Source: Embiotoca jacksoni (Eukaryota > Chordata > Actinopteri > Embiotocidae). Taken from it: DNA of 64,000 bases. How positions within the stretch are numbered: position 1 is the first letter of the stretch; each line of letters opens with the position of its first letter. Below the pieces are notes generated by a model. It did no database searches. It was not told the origin of the DNA and saw only the letters and a list, made by a program, of their open reading frames with translations. The stretch lies in assembly GCA_022577435.1 (NCBI GenBank), contig JAKOON010000039.1, positions 840,501 through 904,500 of the forward strand, given 5' to 3'. Position numbers and translations under genes: made by a program. Positions 1 to 13,096 of this stretch are shown one piece after another.

Positions 1-604
1 AATTCCACAATGCTGCATCAGAAAGCCTTTGAGGGGGAAACCCTGAAAGGCCACAATAATCCTTAAGATACTCGGAGGCATGTGAAACTGGCCAGCAGCC
101 AAAGAAGGCGACATTGCCGTGTTCTCCTCGTCAAAGGCCTATTGTCACCAGCCCCTTGCTCGCTGCAACCAATGCCACGTCGGTTCAGCTACATTCCACG
201 ACGCAAAAATCTTATCTTTTTAATTAGCTTTCCATGTTGGGTGCAAGTCTGCAACATTAGCACAAAACCTGTGGTCTCTCTTTGGTTGGAGCACAGAAGA
301 AATGACTGAATCACCAGTTCTGCTCGGCACCCCTCCACCTCGCAGTGATATCCCGGACTGCCACGCATCAAAGACGCGCTCTTGTGATGCCCTGTAATTA
401 AAACAAAATTGTGGATACCGACTACATTGACGAGGACGCACCGTGGGTCGTCTTGTGTCGGCTGCACCGATCACACTCTGCAGTGCTGCATGTCAGCACA
501 AAGTGCAAAGCGGAGTGGATATAAATAAATCAAATATTCAGTGAGTTCGATAATATTTAGTGTCGTACGTGGAGCCAGGAAGGTGACGTGATTGGTGGTA
601 AACT
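1..604. other. Flank / putative 3'UTR of the 605-849 exon
   Basis: No gene is seen here. On the minus strand this would be the 3' untranslated region and flank of the terminal exon. The only poly(A)-signal candidate is an ATTAAA at 218-223. The part at about 180-480 is of mixed composition with TAAT cores (tttttaattagctttcc, gccctgtaattaaaac). It reads like a conserved regulatory element rather than an ordinary UTR. Confidence 0.3.
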
Positions 605-849
605 TTAAGTGGTGCTGAGGTTTCTCGCAGCCTGAGGGAGGAGGCCGCCCGCAGCGTTCCCAAGCCCTGCATCTCCTGCCAGACGAGCAGCGGGGTAAAC
701 AGACTCCTCCTGGACCAGATGATGTCCTTCGCTGTTCTCCAGGCTCTGCATGTGCGAGCTCGTGTTCCCAGTGTCGGACAGGGATGCAACAATGATGATG
801 TTCTGCCGGGCGCCGTGTGTGTGTGGTGGCAGGATAGTTTGGATTGAAC
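605..849 (-). CDS. Putative terminal coding exon, unidentified gene
   Basis: On the minus strand a good acceptor (tgtgctttcag, preceded by a mixed pyrimidine stretch) is followed by an 80-codon open frame ending in TAA at 605-607. The frame enters in phase 1 (two bases GT complete the first codon). The peptide contains the stretch RQNIIIVASLSDTGNTSS and ends AARNLSTT. Codon choice is strongly coding-like, with CTG, CAG, GAG, AAC, ATC and GGC favoured and few rare codons, unlike the AT-rich surroundings. There are no membrane segments and few cysteines. The composition suggests a disordered C-terminal tail such as those of transcription or adaptor proteins, but I do not recognise the family. 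A second frame is also open here, but it is rich in Arg and Trp and looks less natural. An ATTAAA on the minus strand at 218-223 could be the polyadenylation signal. Confidence 0.6.
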
Positions 850-3294
850 CTGAAAGCACACAGTTGTTTTGGAGTTATTTTGTGGAGCTGTGTTTGTCAA
901 ACCAAGCAGCGTGCGATGGGGATGTCCTGACTCAATTACTGAAGGTAGTACCTCTGTGAGCTTGTCAAACAACACTCGGACATAGGTGCTGTTGTTTTTA
1001 AGGTGTGACGGCTGAGCGGAGGTGCCATCCCCTGTGGATCTTGTTGCACCAAATGCAGTCTAGTTGGAGATCCCTGACAAGCTGGTCGTGTGGGCTCTTC
1101 GTAGCGAGGGTGGTGAGTACTATAGGTGGCTAATCATCGAGGCAGAAGCTACAGACTGTTTTATACAGGTGAGAAGCTTTCTTGCGAGAGTGATGTGTGT
1201 AATATGCTGGTTAAGACTTCAACTAAATGTCCGTCGTATATGGCGAGCACTACGTTCACCATAAGTGATGTCTTTCCCCCTGTCATTACTGAGATCAAAG
1301 CATGCTTAAGAAGGTGTTGAGCTCATGTCGCAGCCGGGCCTCTCGTGTATCGGTGCAGGCATACTTTTGTAATCCATGATTGCCCAACCGCATGTTCATG
1401 TGGTTCTTCTTTGACTTTCGGTTCCTTTTCGAGAGGCTGATTGATGCTTTAGCTTTGTGCCCGGGAGGGCTGCTTTCTGCCTCGATCTGCTGCCGTCGTA
1501 CCAGCTCAACTATAAAGAGCCTTCTTTTTGAACACGACAGGTCCTTAACCCTAAAGATTCTATCGCCTTTTCCCCTATCGTCACGATAACGCGGTTGATG
1601 TATGTTCCCCTTTGCTGCTGCAGTTCCAACACTATACAATTTCACAACTGATTTTACCTACAGCTTGAGTAAACTGACACGTAAAGACGGGTAAAGTGTC
1701 TGTTCTATCGACCAGTCTTGTTTGAATACACTGTCATGGCTTCATTGTGTTCCATTAGGTAGATTTCTGGAATGTTTCCCACAAATCCTACAAAAAATTT
1801 GGCTGTATTAACTTGTCTGCCTCTGATGCTGATGGAGTGTGTCTTCAGAGTGCGGCCACCTGTCTGACGACAGCCCCTCAAGGGCTTATCAAGGTCAAAC
1901 CCTCAACTTGTTATCGGTAATCATGGAAAGGGTGCTGATGTATTATTGTCGCTATCGTCTTACTTTTTGGCACATGGTTATTAGCAAGTGAGTAGTGAAA
2001 TATTCAGTGCGGCTGTCTAACTGTCAGAGATATGATCAGAAACACAATAGAGCAGAAAAAAAAGAAAAAAAAAAGCAAGAGGAGTTATCCCCCTTTAAGG
2101 AATGAATGGAGAGTAGGTGTCCAAGAAAAAAATATGACATCTTGGACGGAAAAAAAAAGGTGCTCCCTTAAAAATCCCACTGTGAAAGCTTATCCTGTCA
2201 AGCATCTCATCGTGCACCATTCTTTAAAGACAAGCTCATCCAAAAGGTGCTGTCACCTGCCTCTGATTCTTTGATTGTTTTTTCCTCAAGCATCCACTTT
2301 CTCCCCTCCCTGACAGTGTTTCCTCCTCGGCGGATTCATCCAAAATTCAATTACTTTCGAGGAGGGTTCGGCAAGAGAAATGGGGCACTCTCTCAACACT
2401 CTCGGGGTTCAGAGTTAGCCTCGAGGAATGCGTCTCCCTCTCGCACCCGCCACGCAAACAATTTCAGCAATCTACGACCGAGGCTTTACCGCTTTACTAC
2501 AGCTTGCCAGATGGATATTGAGATGATGATTTATACGGATCCCTCATTTCAAGTCTCTCTTGCCCTGTCACGCATTTTCTCGGGCTGTTCACACCGAAGG
2601 CCCTTCGTGCTCAATTCTGAACCGCTGCCATATCTGATGTTTCTGGATGACTGTTCATATCTTTGTAGGGTGTCACCCAGACACCAACGAGAACTGACAG
2701 CAAGGAGGCGATCGCAGACATCCGTTTGTTTGGTACAAACTCTACCGATTGTTCGGGAAAACATGTCAGACGTGCGGCTGCCAAATTTGGATTGAATTGA
2801 GGTGTAAAACTTGGACAGTTTGCTTCTTTTTGGTCTTCCGTTGAGCTTCCTGATCCTACATGCAAACACTGGCGCAGCCAATCTGCCACGGGTGTCAAAA
2901 TTGTGAAAGCATTTCATGAAAATACCTACAGGCGATGTCCTTGGTATCTATGTAAGATGGACAAATCTGAACATATTAGCCTGTTTATTTGATGTATTTG
3001 GTATATTCTATGTATCATACAAATTCCTAACTCCTAAATATGAGCAGCATTATGGGTCATGTGATTGGACTCGCATAACGCAATAAAAAATACTTAATTA
3101 CATGAAGTGAAACACTCAAGGTGGCAGAATGTGTCTCCGCTATTAAACGCCACTACCCCTCCCCCTCACCCCCTCCCGCTCCACCTCCCACATCACCCCC
3201 TTCCACCTACCTCCAGTCGGAAAATGTATATGTACTCCGTTTGCTTAGTTATTAACATTTCTATTTGTGAGAAACACTTTTCAAGCCCTTACAC
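850..3294. other. Non-coding stretch, no supported gene
   Basis: The stretch contains A-rich patches (2046-2075, 2124-2160) and a mixed-composition block at about 2300-2900. A 116-codon minus-strand frame (1295-1645) and a 182-codon plus-strand frame (2247-2795) occur, but both lack splice sites, recognisable motifs and coding-like codon use. A pyrimidine-rich stretch (about 3146-3213) precedes the 3295-3405 candidate. Confidence 0.5.
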
Positions 3295-3405
3295 CTTTGG
3301 CTGACGCACACACACCCACACAAGTCTGTGCTCTCTTCGCTGAATTATTCCATTTCAGATTATCTAATAACCCTGCAACCACCAGCCGCCATGTTCTTGA
3401 CATGC
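3295..3405 (-). CDS. Candidate internal exon (low support)
   Basis: A very strong acceptor lies just upstream on the minus strand (ttctttctgttttcctgcag). It opens a 111-bp interval ending at a moderate donor (CCAAAG|GTGTAAGG). Only one frame is open across it, entering and leaving in phase 1. It begins with an in-frame Met (MSRTWRLVVAGLLDNL) and ends in a Cys/Val-rich stretch that is partly a translated CA-rich run, which weakens the case. Phase 1 matches the start of the 605-849 exon, so the two could be spliced directly. The donor is not ideal and the peptide is unknown. A chance acceptor/donor pair is a realistic alternative. Confidence 0.25.
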
Positions 3406-6400
3406 CTGCAGGAAAACAGAAAGAAAAGGTTGATTTCTCGAACGCAATGAACGTCTCTAAACATTTGTCTTTAAAAAAAACAAAAAACAAAACATAAAGT
3501 GCACAGCCCATTTGTTCCCTGGGAACAGCGAGAGCAAACAACATGACACATCAAGAGCACAATCAACAGATGAATAAGGAACAACCAGATATACCATGTG
3601 TAGCAACTTGTATTTTCATAATCTGCTAATTTGTCTCTGTGTACTAGGGATAAAGTATTTTTTACAACAGCATATCTAAGTAGCTGCCTAGTAACACATT
3701 TACTGGCTATGTGCTTCAAAATGTGGATCTCTTAACCATCCAGCCACAATACACCGCCACAGCTGGCTTTATCTCCATCAGGGTGTTGAGGTCACGCAGT
3801 CCCAATTCATCCAGCGCATACAAGCTGGCAGGTCTGAACGAACGACAGCATTTAAAGCCGTGGGAGGGAGAATGGGTTGACACATGCACAGCACCCAAGA
3901 GGTGGACGAGCAACCAAAAGAATGTCTGTCAGATGCTGACATTCCTCCCCCACATTTTCTATGTTCCTTTAACAGTCAGTTAGTCAAGGTAACATATATT
4001 TAATGCCATTTTTTTTTTTTTTTAATCTCCCCATGAGATTATTAACATGTTGTTCCAAAGCCCTCTGCTCCTCTGAATCAGGAAAGATGTACAACTCAAC
4101 TCAACAAATGACCAAATAAACGTCTAGTCTGCAGAATTCGTTAGCTCTTCATTTGGCCTCAATAGTTCCAAGGCCACGTGAAGCGACAGAAACCGCTCTC
4201 TGTACACGGCAGATGCAACGTATAATTTATACTTTATATTTTTGGTCTCGGGAGCTGCAGGCCACCAGTCAGGTGGAGAAAACCACTTGCAATGAATTCT
4301 ATGGACACGCACGCACACACGCACACATGCATGCACACATATACAAAGTGTCTTTGCGGTCACGTCCGATTCTTAGTCCCATTCCCTGAGCTGCCTGCTA
4401 ACTAGATTCTTTATCCCGCCTGGCTGTCAGGGAAATAAGGATGACATTAAATGAACGGAGCTCTCTCTTTGGATATTCCAGGCCAGGGCTAAGAGGACCG
4501 AGGGAGAGCCTGCTGGAGTTTCTAAGAGGACGAGGTGAAAGGGGAAGGCAAGATGAATGAGAGTAAAAAAAAAAAAAAAAAAAAGGGAGGAGAGGGTGAG
4601 GAGAAGGCTACCATGAGGCAGTATCATGTGATTGTGCCAAGCAGCACAAAGAGAAGCTAATAACTGGGGAATATTTGGGTAACTGTAGATTTATATTCAA
4701 AATATCCCCAATTTGCATCGCAGTAATTAACATCAGAGAGTTACTGAGTTGTCTCTATAAATTGTGTTGATGTGATTTAAAACATCATGCCAATTTATAG
4801 CGTCTACACAGCAAATTTGCCAGTGTAAGTTTGTCAAAACAGAGACAATTATAGGGCTGTCAGAGAGTTGTTGGTTCTCTCACAGATGCTACGGGCAGTA
4901 AAACTGCTCTTCAAACGGTCTACAACTTTCAAATGAACTTTGGATATGGATTTATAGCAGCACAGCAGTGATGATTCACACGCTGAAAAATAAAATGTGC
5001 CACTTTTTCTGCGGATGTCCGATGGTGTCGACGGTAAATGTGGTCAATTAAAAAAAAATTCTTCGCGCGTCTCGGGAAGCGTCTGCAAAAACCCGTCACT
5101 CCTTCGGCGTCGGTGTTGTCATTTGACTTGCACAGGGGTGTAGTTGGTGGCTGCAGGAACTCCAGTTTAACTGGTAAAGGTCACCAGAGGACGTGCTCCG
5201 GAGGATCTTGTCACTTGCACTGCAACTGACGGCGTTGCCCACAGTGAACATGGCATTCCATCTCTTTTGATCTACACAAACAATATTGTCTTGAGGCCTC
5301 CTGTTTTTTTTTTTTTTTTTTGATGGATGGGTGCTACAAAGGAGCCCAAGTGTTTTGTGTCAGAAGCTCCCGTGCAATGCGTCCTGGTACGTGTAGGCCC
5401 GACTGGCACGTCTCTGTGAGCGTAGAAATGTAGACAAACTCTTCTTGGTCCATGTGGCACACAATGAGGAATCTCTTGCTTCATTTGATTTGTGTCGTAG
5501 AATTCGGCTGCAAGTAAAACTCAAGTGCACATCTTTCTTCCCCCCCTTGGTTTCATCTTGATGTCAATCAAAATCTCAAACACGGTCAGTGTTCAAGGTT
5601 TGAAATGCGATCCACCTTAAGAGGAAGCTCGCAATAGCACTGAATGACACTTGTAAAACCTTGTGGTGCAGGGTTATCTCGAGTCTAACATTAGCTGCGT
5701 CTATCTATAGCAGCAGTAGGTGCAGGTGTAGAAAGAGAAAATGCTAAACAAAAATGAAAAACTCCTCAAGCTTAGGTGGAAACTTCCAATGGCAGCAATT
5801 AGATATTCAGAGGCTGAAGCTGTTTCTCTCTTTATCTCTCTCACACACAACGTCGAACACACATTTTTTACTCAGCACCTAAATTTAAATCTGTGACACT
5901 GAGACTGATCTGCTGCTGAACCGATGAGTCTCCAGCTAACTCTACAGTATGCTAATGCTATTCATTGGAGAGCATCAAAGTCTGAGTTCTTCAAGGAGCT
6001 CTGACTTTAAGAAAGTAAAAAAAAAAAAAACTGCATATTTTACAGTATAACAGCAGGAAGAGATTTCATTGGGTGCATCTTTAAATGCAGTCGACATCCT
6101 CGTATGACCGAGCAACAGATTAAAGAGAAATATTAATCACAATCAATAAAATGGTTAACTTAAATGTTCTTGAACCATAAAACTGCAGAAATTAAAAACC
6201 TACAAAAATGAGAAATAATGCCCTGGCAGATTTTTGCAGTTTGCCAAATCACTTGAGCCGAATGTGCCATCTTGTCAGAGCAGCAGAACCGTGGGCTGAT
6301 TTAAGGGGGAATGAAAGAGGATTGTCAGATTATTAACACAAGTTAATAAGCGCCTACCCTACAGCAACTGGAATCATTAAGGCTGCGAAACATTTATCTC

Positions 6401-6842
6401 GCTGATTTAAAAAAAAAAAAAATTAAAAAATCAAATCAGTTACTTGGAAGAATCAGCTTGAGCGAAAAGCACAGCAAATGCACATTCCAGCCGGCAGCAA
6501 GAAAACAAACAAAGCCTTTGAACAAATTATCAGTCTTTCTTCTAACAAACAATGTGCTTGAAATTGTACAGTCAATTGATCTGACTGTGTTTGTAGCGGT
6601 GGTTGATATTGCTTGGAAGTACTTCAGCGTTCATTATTGATGAATACACAGTGCAAAGGATAATAATGGATGTGCAGATGTGAGGCCTGCGCCTTTCAAA
6701 TGAATTGATTGAAATAGACTATACGCTACAAGGCAATCTGTTTCATGGGTAAATAAAGCAATGCCCACTCCCCACAGGACAGGTGCTCTAAATGCACTCA
6801 GCAAATATTTGTTTAAATACACTGCATACAGCAAAATCACAT

Positions 6843-6844
<2 letters not shown>
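3406..6844. other. Non-coding stretch with simple runs
   Basis: No gene was seen. Contents are a CA-rich patch (4310-4342), A20 (4565-4584), T18 (5304-5321) and a T-run near 4012-4023. There is a purine-rich stretch at 4513-4610, and an octamer site ATTTGCAT at 4711-4718. On the minus strand a strong acceptor-like signal near 4515-4545 has no donor. The rest is ordinary AT-rich sequence. Confidence 0.5.
4565..4584. repeat. Poly(A) run, A20
   Basis: Twenty consecutive A lie inside a purine-only stretch (about 4531-4606). It could be a poly(A) relic or slippage product. No retroelement body is recognisable beside it. Confidence 0.9.

Positions 6845-6889
<45 letters not shown>
6845..6889. repeat. 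(AC)n microsatellite, about 22 units
   Basis: An uninterrupted AC dinucleotide run of 45 bases, ending at CAG. It is likely to be length-polymorphic. Confidence 0.98.
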
Positions 6890-6890
<1 letters not shown>

Positions 6891-8439
6891 CCAATGTGGA
6901 AACTATTTGTCTTAAGTGCATCTTTTCTCTGAAAATGTCTGTTACATGTCTGAACTTAACAGCCCTGCAAGCAAAAATAAACGTAAGAGCTCAGGCGAGC
7001 AGACATGCTGTAGCGACCACTGAGAGCTGAGCGGCGCAATGCAAATAAGCTTTCACACAATAACAGACGACCCACATCTCCATGCTAGGCAGCCGAGATT
7101 CAATATCGGAGGACGAGAAGTGCTGCGTCCCCAGGCCCATTCTGGTAAAGTGGGCCATAAATCAAGGACCCTGTTGAGAGCCGGTCTCTGTGGGTCTGGT
7201 CCGGGGTGGGTGGAACAGAGCGGTGCACTGGCTGGGAAAAAGGCAGACCGGTAAACCCCCCTCCCCCTCCCCTCCCTCAGCTGCAACGCAAAGGGTGTTT
7301 CAGCTGCATAAAATTATGACCATCATTAGCCAAACTGCGGATTAGATTATTACCGAAACTGTTATGTTTAAATACATAGATGATGCCGTGGCTCGGCCAT
7401 GGGTGTAACGTAAGTGGGTTAAACTGTCTGTACAGTACTTTTTAATGGTTATTGTTCTTACATTTCAAACCTCAATGTAGTAATGAGTGCTGGAAAATGG
7501 AGACAATCATAGGAAATGACTTGAAAATTAGCTGACTATAGCTTCCTGGCATCGGCTCTTACTGAAGCCAAAGAAAATGCAGGGTCATCCAACAATGAAA
7601 CGTCACTTGGCTCATCTTCAGCCAGAATACAATGCAGGCTTTGAGGGTATGTTTGTCAAGTGAAAAGCAGACTTCTTGTATTGCAATCTGCAAAACTGAG
7701 GATACCATTTCATGCACAAAATGGTCAATATACATACGTAAACAAATATGCATGCAATAATGTAAAATAATAAATAGTGAAGACATACTAACATATAAAA
7801 GATCAAAATAAAGGTAGAAAAAAATATGACACAAAGGCGCAAACTATGTGTGTATTAGCTGCAACTGACCAGACCCGTCTCATGTTACAAAGCACTATGT
7901 CGTGTCAGCCGTGTGATGTGTGTGACTTCAAAACTCTGGATTGAATTTCACCTTCTTACTTATAATCATAGCAACACACTCACACATATGCTGCAGGTTT
8001 GGGTCCTAACATTTGACCATGTCAGCAAACAAACACTCAGTAGTTTATCATGAGGAGTAAATTGAGATCACTGACACGTGGATGATGAATTATCATCATG
8101 TTGTATCACTGCTGACAGAAGTAATATCACCTTATGTTGATTCAGTAACATCTAGCAAAGACTCGTAGCTGGATTGTCATGTGATGTACGGGATTTGTTA
8201 CTATTTCAGGGCCTTAAAGTGGGAGCTAATATGGAATCATTTCACATCATCTGCCTGTATTTGTTCTGATGAAGTCCACCCGGCCTATCTCGCGCTCCAG
8301 GCAGGTTGAAATAGATGTACAAAATTAGCTGTAAATACTATGTTACCCCGGGTCTCATGTGAAGTGGCTAATGACAAATGACAAATGAAGAACTGCTAAT
8401 GAAGCGCTCCTTGATTTCACTCACTATTAATCCCTTGAC

Positions 8440-8720
8440 GTAGCTGTTCTATTTAAGCTGCTGCCTGGCTCGGAGGGGGAGAACTCGGCGCAAACACTCA
8501 GCATTCCTACTGAGGGTACCCGTGTGTGCACTCACACGGTGCAGTCTATGCAAATAGCTGTGCTCATGTCTCCCACTCAAGCAAATGCGGTATATAAAAG
8601 TATGAGCCTTCTCTTTTAGGGAATACAGAGGAGCAGTTGCTGAGACCACGCCATCCTAAATGGGTATATAAAGGGCTCTGCTGAATTCTCTGAATATCTC
8701 AACACCAGCCACTTAGAGCA
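8440..8720 (+). promoter_or_regulatory. Octamer plus twin TATA-like block
   Basis: A perfect octamer (ATGCAAAT, 8548-8555) is followed on the same strand by two TATA-like elements, gtatataaaag (near 8590) and gtatataaaggg (near 8663). The second matches the classical TATAWAAR form. No CpG enrichment and no adjacent open frame were found. It could be a tissue-specific TATA promoter, an enhancer that drives eRNA, or coincidence. Confidence 0.3.
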
Positions 8721-11519
8721 CAGGTCAAAGTGGGAATACAGATTGGTAGTTGTGATGGTGTTTTGATAACATTAGACGGCCATGTCTCTCCTGGTAAGCA
8801 GTTATCCTGCAAAATAATGCAGTCTGGCGTCTCTATTTTCTGCCAATTGGCATCTTGTGCGATTCTTTATCTCCACGCCAACGTATGGAATGTCACAACA
8901 AAGCCTTCATGAATGAGTAAGCACAGATCCGATGAAGAGAGGAGGGGAAATGGGAGGAAAAATTGCTCATTTTGTTTCCCCTGGCATGCAATTTCCATCC
9001 TCTATCCACATCTCTCTAAAAGCTATCTAAAAGACATCAACTTCATCTTTTCCAGGCTGGATGGGTCTCAGAGGATCACCTCCAGACATGGCACGATGAC
9101 AGTGGGGCTGCAAAGGAAGGATGAAAATAATAATTCTGTCCTCTTGCTTATAGCAATGGGCTTCTCGTTCTGCTGCTGATTAAAAAGCGTGGAGAAAAAA
9201 AGCATTCTTTTTAAACGTCAGTTGCCTCGAGCAAAGAAAAATACGAGGTTGAGGTAACTGATCACACCTCAGATGGCCGTTTCATCAGAGGGAGAGTAAC
9301 AAGAGTATTTCACCGCCTCCCTCTTCATTTTAGCTGTGTTACAATTGACCAGCACAACATTTAAGCTTCGGGGCATGCTACACTGTGGCTGACCCGAATC
9401 CTTTTATTTTCTGCTGTAACAAATGGGAAAATAAACGCTTCTAAATTGCATTTGATTCTGGTCAACTTTATGCTTTGATCCCCAGCTAAGACGCACACAT
9501 TCAAACACAAGATAGCGTGCGTATGCTTCATTTTAAGAGCGATGGAAAGAGACAGCTAGAAATGATGCCATTACCATTGTTTTATTAGGGTATCAGGCAC
9601 TTCTCTGTTAGAATAGGAATGCCATTACATGCAGAGAGTAAATAAAGCTAGAATGGCGGCGGCCGACACTCGGCTCAGTTCCCCTCCATACATGAAGGCA
9701 TTCAGATCAAGCTCACAAAAAAAAAGAAGAAAAAAAAAAAGAGCAGCCATGAAAGTGATTTGCAGGGAAGAACGTTCTTTACGACACCTCTCTGCTGAAT
9801 AGCAGCCGGAAAGGGTGAACCCAGGGCTCGACTGCCACAGACCGAATGGGGGGGGGGATTTTGAAGGCCATTTATTTTTCCATGCGGCCTCATCTCCCAT
9901 CAGCATGCGACCGTGCTTGCAGAGTTCTTTGAAAGGGACTTGAGGGTTGATGTTCTTACCACTAGAGACCAAACCCCGCTACTTCTGTTCAGCCCTTTGA
10001 TCTGACCTCAACCTACACGATGGTGACACAATTATAAATATGGACCGCTTTGCTCTAGAAGAGGCGCGATCCACTTGAAGAAGTCTGAATGTGTATCCAT
10101 GGAACAAATTCTGAATAACACAATGGATAATAGTAACTATGAACATTATATTTCTTCTGGAAAATCAGTTTAGAAAGTGTCCATGGGTAAAATACCCAAA
10201 CAGACATGTCTGTTTTTGGCATATACAAAAAAAAAAAAAACATGACTTCTCACAAATACACAACTAATTTGTCCCAACTCAGATTATAAACTTTGGCTGC
10301 AATAGTCTAAGTCTAAAACATACTGAAGGGACGGCTACAGTAGTCTTAACCGGCAACAAAATCTGACAACAGACCATCTCGCAGTATGCTGGATATTGTC
10401 AGAACGCCAATCAGGAGCATGTTCACCAAAATCAGGAGATTTTAAGGCTGTCATTAATGACATTTGAATGAACTATAGATCATTTTGTCTACTAATTAAT
10501 TCACCCAGGAAGTCAAAGCCCATTACAAATTTTAACAACCCAAGATTACATTTCCAGTTGTATTTTTTTTTTTTTTTTTTGTCCCACTGGCAATCCAAAA
10601 TCCAAACAAACTCAATTTGCAGAACAAATCCTCACAGCAGAGAGGCTGGCGCAGGGACTGTTGGGCTTTTTATGGTTCCTTATTCAATTTCTGTCAGTGA
10701 ATTAATCAATTAATCTCGAATTCGATCTGCCAAACAAATATTAAAACAGACAAATCTGTCTGTAATACTTGTCTCAAATTACAGAATCCACTTTCTCTCT
10801 GCTTTGTTAATCTATAAGTGCTACACTTGATTTAAATTACAACAAATTTGTACATGTATGTCCACAAATTTGTTATATTCCTTAAAATTTCCCAAGGAAA
10901 GGGAAGCCCAAGGAGTCCGGGGATAAATCAGAGAGGGCTCCAGAGAATTTATATGATGGAAAAGAAGAAACAAAACATTCTCTGCTACATGAAATTAAAG
11001 TCATTTTACAACTCTTATATATTCTATACAGTCTCAACTCCTTCAGGCCTCGCCGCGGGTTCACAAACCAAACAGACCACATGTAGCTGCCTGAGAGAAA
11101 GATTTCCTTCTGTGTTCTGCAGTCACGATTCCTCTTTGAATGGGCAGGCCAACACGCCCAGCCATATCGTTATCTACCTGATCTACCATACTTGTCAATT
11201 CATGACATGATGGCTGCAACTAAAATAAATAGCTTTGAATCAGATCGATGGCCCAGTGATTGCGATGGAAAATGGAACAAGGAATGGGGAAAGAGGAATC
11301 TCATCTTCAGGGGAATTGGATTTTCAAAAGATTTAAGTGAGAGCACGTCTGTTATACATGTAGTCCACAGCTTCTAATGCTCGGATTTCACAACAGTCAA
11401 TAACTCTGCACAGCAGTGCCAGGCAGGAATATGGAAGGCGCTTCAGCCGGAGTCCAACATTTGTCATATTTCCACACGTGCACAGTCTCGCACACAAACA
11501 CACAAGCTCAATCACCTCT

Positions 11520-11780
11520 CTGCATTTCCATTTCTCCCCCCTCGAGTCTTATTAATGTCATTTAATAGCTATGATGGAGGTGGCCTCCTCTCGGCTTCCT
11601 CCAACATGCTTGCTCACAAATCCTCGTCAATTGCTCCAATCACTCCTCACACAGAGCCAATATTCTATCATGAGACAACCCTTATTTCCCACCGCATTAA
11701 TGAACTCTTCCATTTGAAAGCCTTTGACTTGTCCGCCCCTTGATTGCAAAGCCGGGACCAATAGGCCTTGGTGGCAGCTC
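11520..11780. promoter_or_regulatory. Conserved-element-like block
   Basis: Repeat-free mixed sequence with several homeodomain-type cores (cttattaatgtcatttaat, gcattaatgaac) and a CCAAT-type box on the minus strand near 11755-11762. Element status is inferred from composition only. Confidence 0.25.
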
Positions 11781-13096
11781 CTTGAAAATTAAAAGTATCA
11801 ATCAAGACAGGAGGGAATAATAACACACCTGATGTTTTCAGAACCGTCTGTCGACCAGAGAGAACGTTGTGAGACAAACGGGGTCAAGTGGCAAATCTCA
11901 ACATGCCTGTCGTGGTTTATTTGAGCTCACTGTAGTGCAGGATTGGGGAGTTTGCCTCATCAAAATGACACCAAACGTTCATTTGATTTTATATGAAACA
12001 TCAACATGTTGCTGACACCGCATATAACACGTAATTTATTATACTGAATAAACAATATCCACTGCATGCAAGTATTTCAAAACTGTGCAGCTTTAACAGT
12101 CAATCGTGGTAATTCACCTGGAATTCAAATGATCTGTCAATGTACTTTTACCGCTGATGAAGGATCCCAAATGATCACAAACCCAACGAAACAACATCTT
12201 TAATTGTACTTTAACAATGTCCTTTAAGCCTGCACTTAAAGCAGAAGAGGGATTCAGTTCTGCTGGGTAAACTTGACCAACATAAAAACGGTTCCAATGC
12301 TGGATGACATAATCTCTGTCTAAATCAATTTCTGCGTGAGAGCACTTGACTCAGCTCAATATGTAGCTGCAGGGCTTCCGTTAAGTGGCTGCTGCCAATT
12401 ACCTATTAATTCATGTGGTACTGGTTGCTCCTGTGGCCGAGCTTAGCCCCAGATGTTGGAGACGAACAAAGATGTTAACTAACAGAACACCAGAATCCGT
12501 GCACATACCACCCGAAGCGTCAACAAGAAAAGGAATGGTTTTGAGCAGAGCATGGTGCAAGGAGACTTCAGAGCAAGCAGGACAAAGAAGAGCAAATGTT
12601 ACTGTTGACAAAATTAGACCACAGATAAAGGAGCTGACCGAACATAAGGATTACACTGGCAGCAGGCCTTGGCCTTCGCAGGTTCGGGTTTGTAATGAAT
12701 TTACAAAAAGACGCATCTCCAGAGCAGCTGTTGATAAAACGGTGACACACAACTTGCAGGGCTACTTCTGTAACTCATCTGGAGTGGGTCAAGAGTGAGA
12801 AGGGAGATTTTATTTCAAGCCAGCGTCTGCTCTGACTTTACATCAGTATCACTTCCTGATTCCCAAATATGCTAAACTGGCAAACCCCTCTCTGGTCAGA
12901 GCCAGAGTGGAGCTCCAACATCCATCTGGACAATCATACGCCATCATCCATCCAAGCAGGGGAGGGAAGCAAGGGAGAGGAGAGGAAATACCAGCAAATA
13001 CTGGAGGAGAAGCACACAGACAGCTGACTCGCCAAGCAATCACTCAGCAGAAATTATTTCAAATAACTATGCCCGGGTCCTTCTCGCCTTCCTCCT

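Larger units (their letters stand above)
6890..13059. other. Non-coding stretch with several element-like blocks
   Basis: No gene is supported. Octamer sites lie at 7039-7046 and 8548-8555. A pyrimidine-rich run (7257-7280) ends in CAG and could act as an acceptor, but no donor follows. C/G and A runs occur at 9720-9741 and 9847-9857, and a T-run at 10562-10580. Blocks at 8440-8720 and 11520-11780 are listed separately. A 137-codon plus-strand frame at 12385-12798 has no supporting signals. Confidence 0.45.

Noticed and set aside
1064..1264. Plus-strand frame near a GTGAGT site
   Set aside because: The acceptor candidate is poor and the open frame reads through the donor. No supporting bias.
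2247..2795. 182-codon plus-strand open frame
   Set aside because: About one frame of this length is expected by chance in a six-frame scan of 64 kb. Codon use is not coding-like and there is no recognisable motif or splice context.
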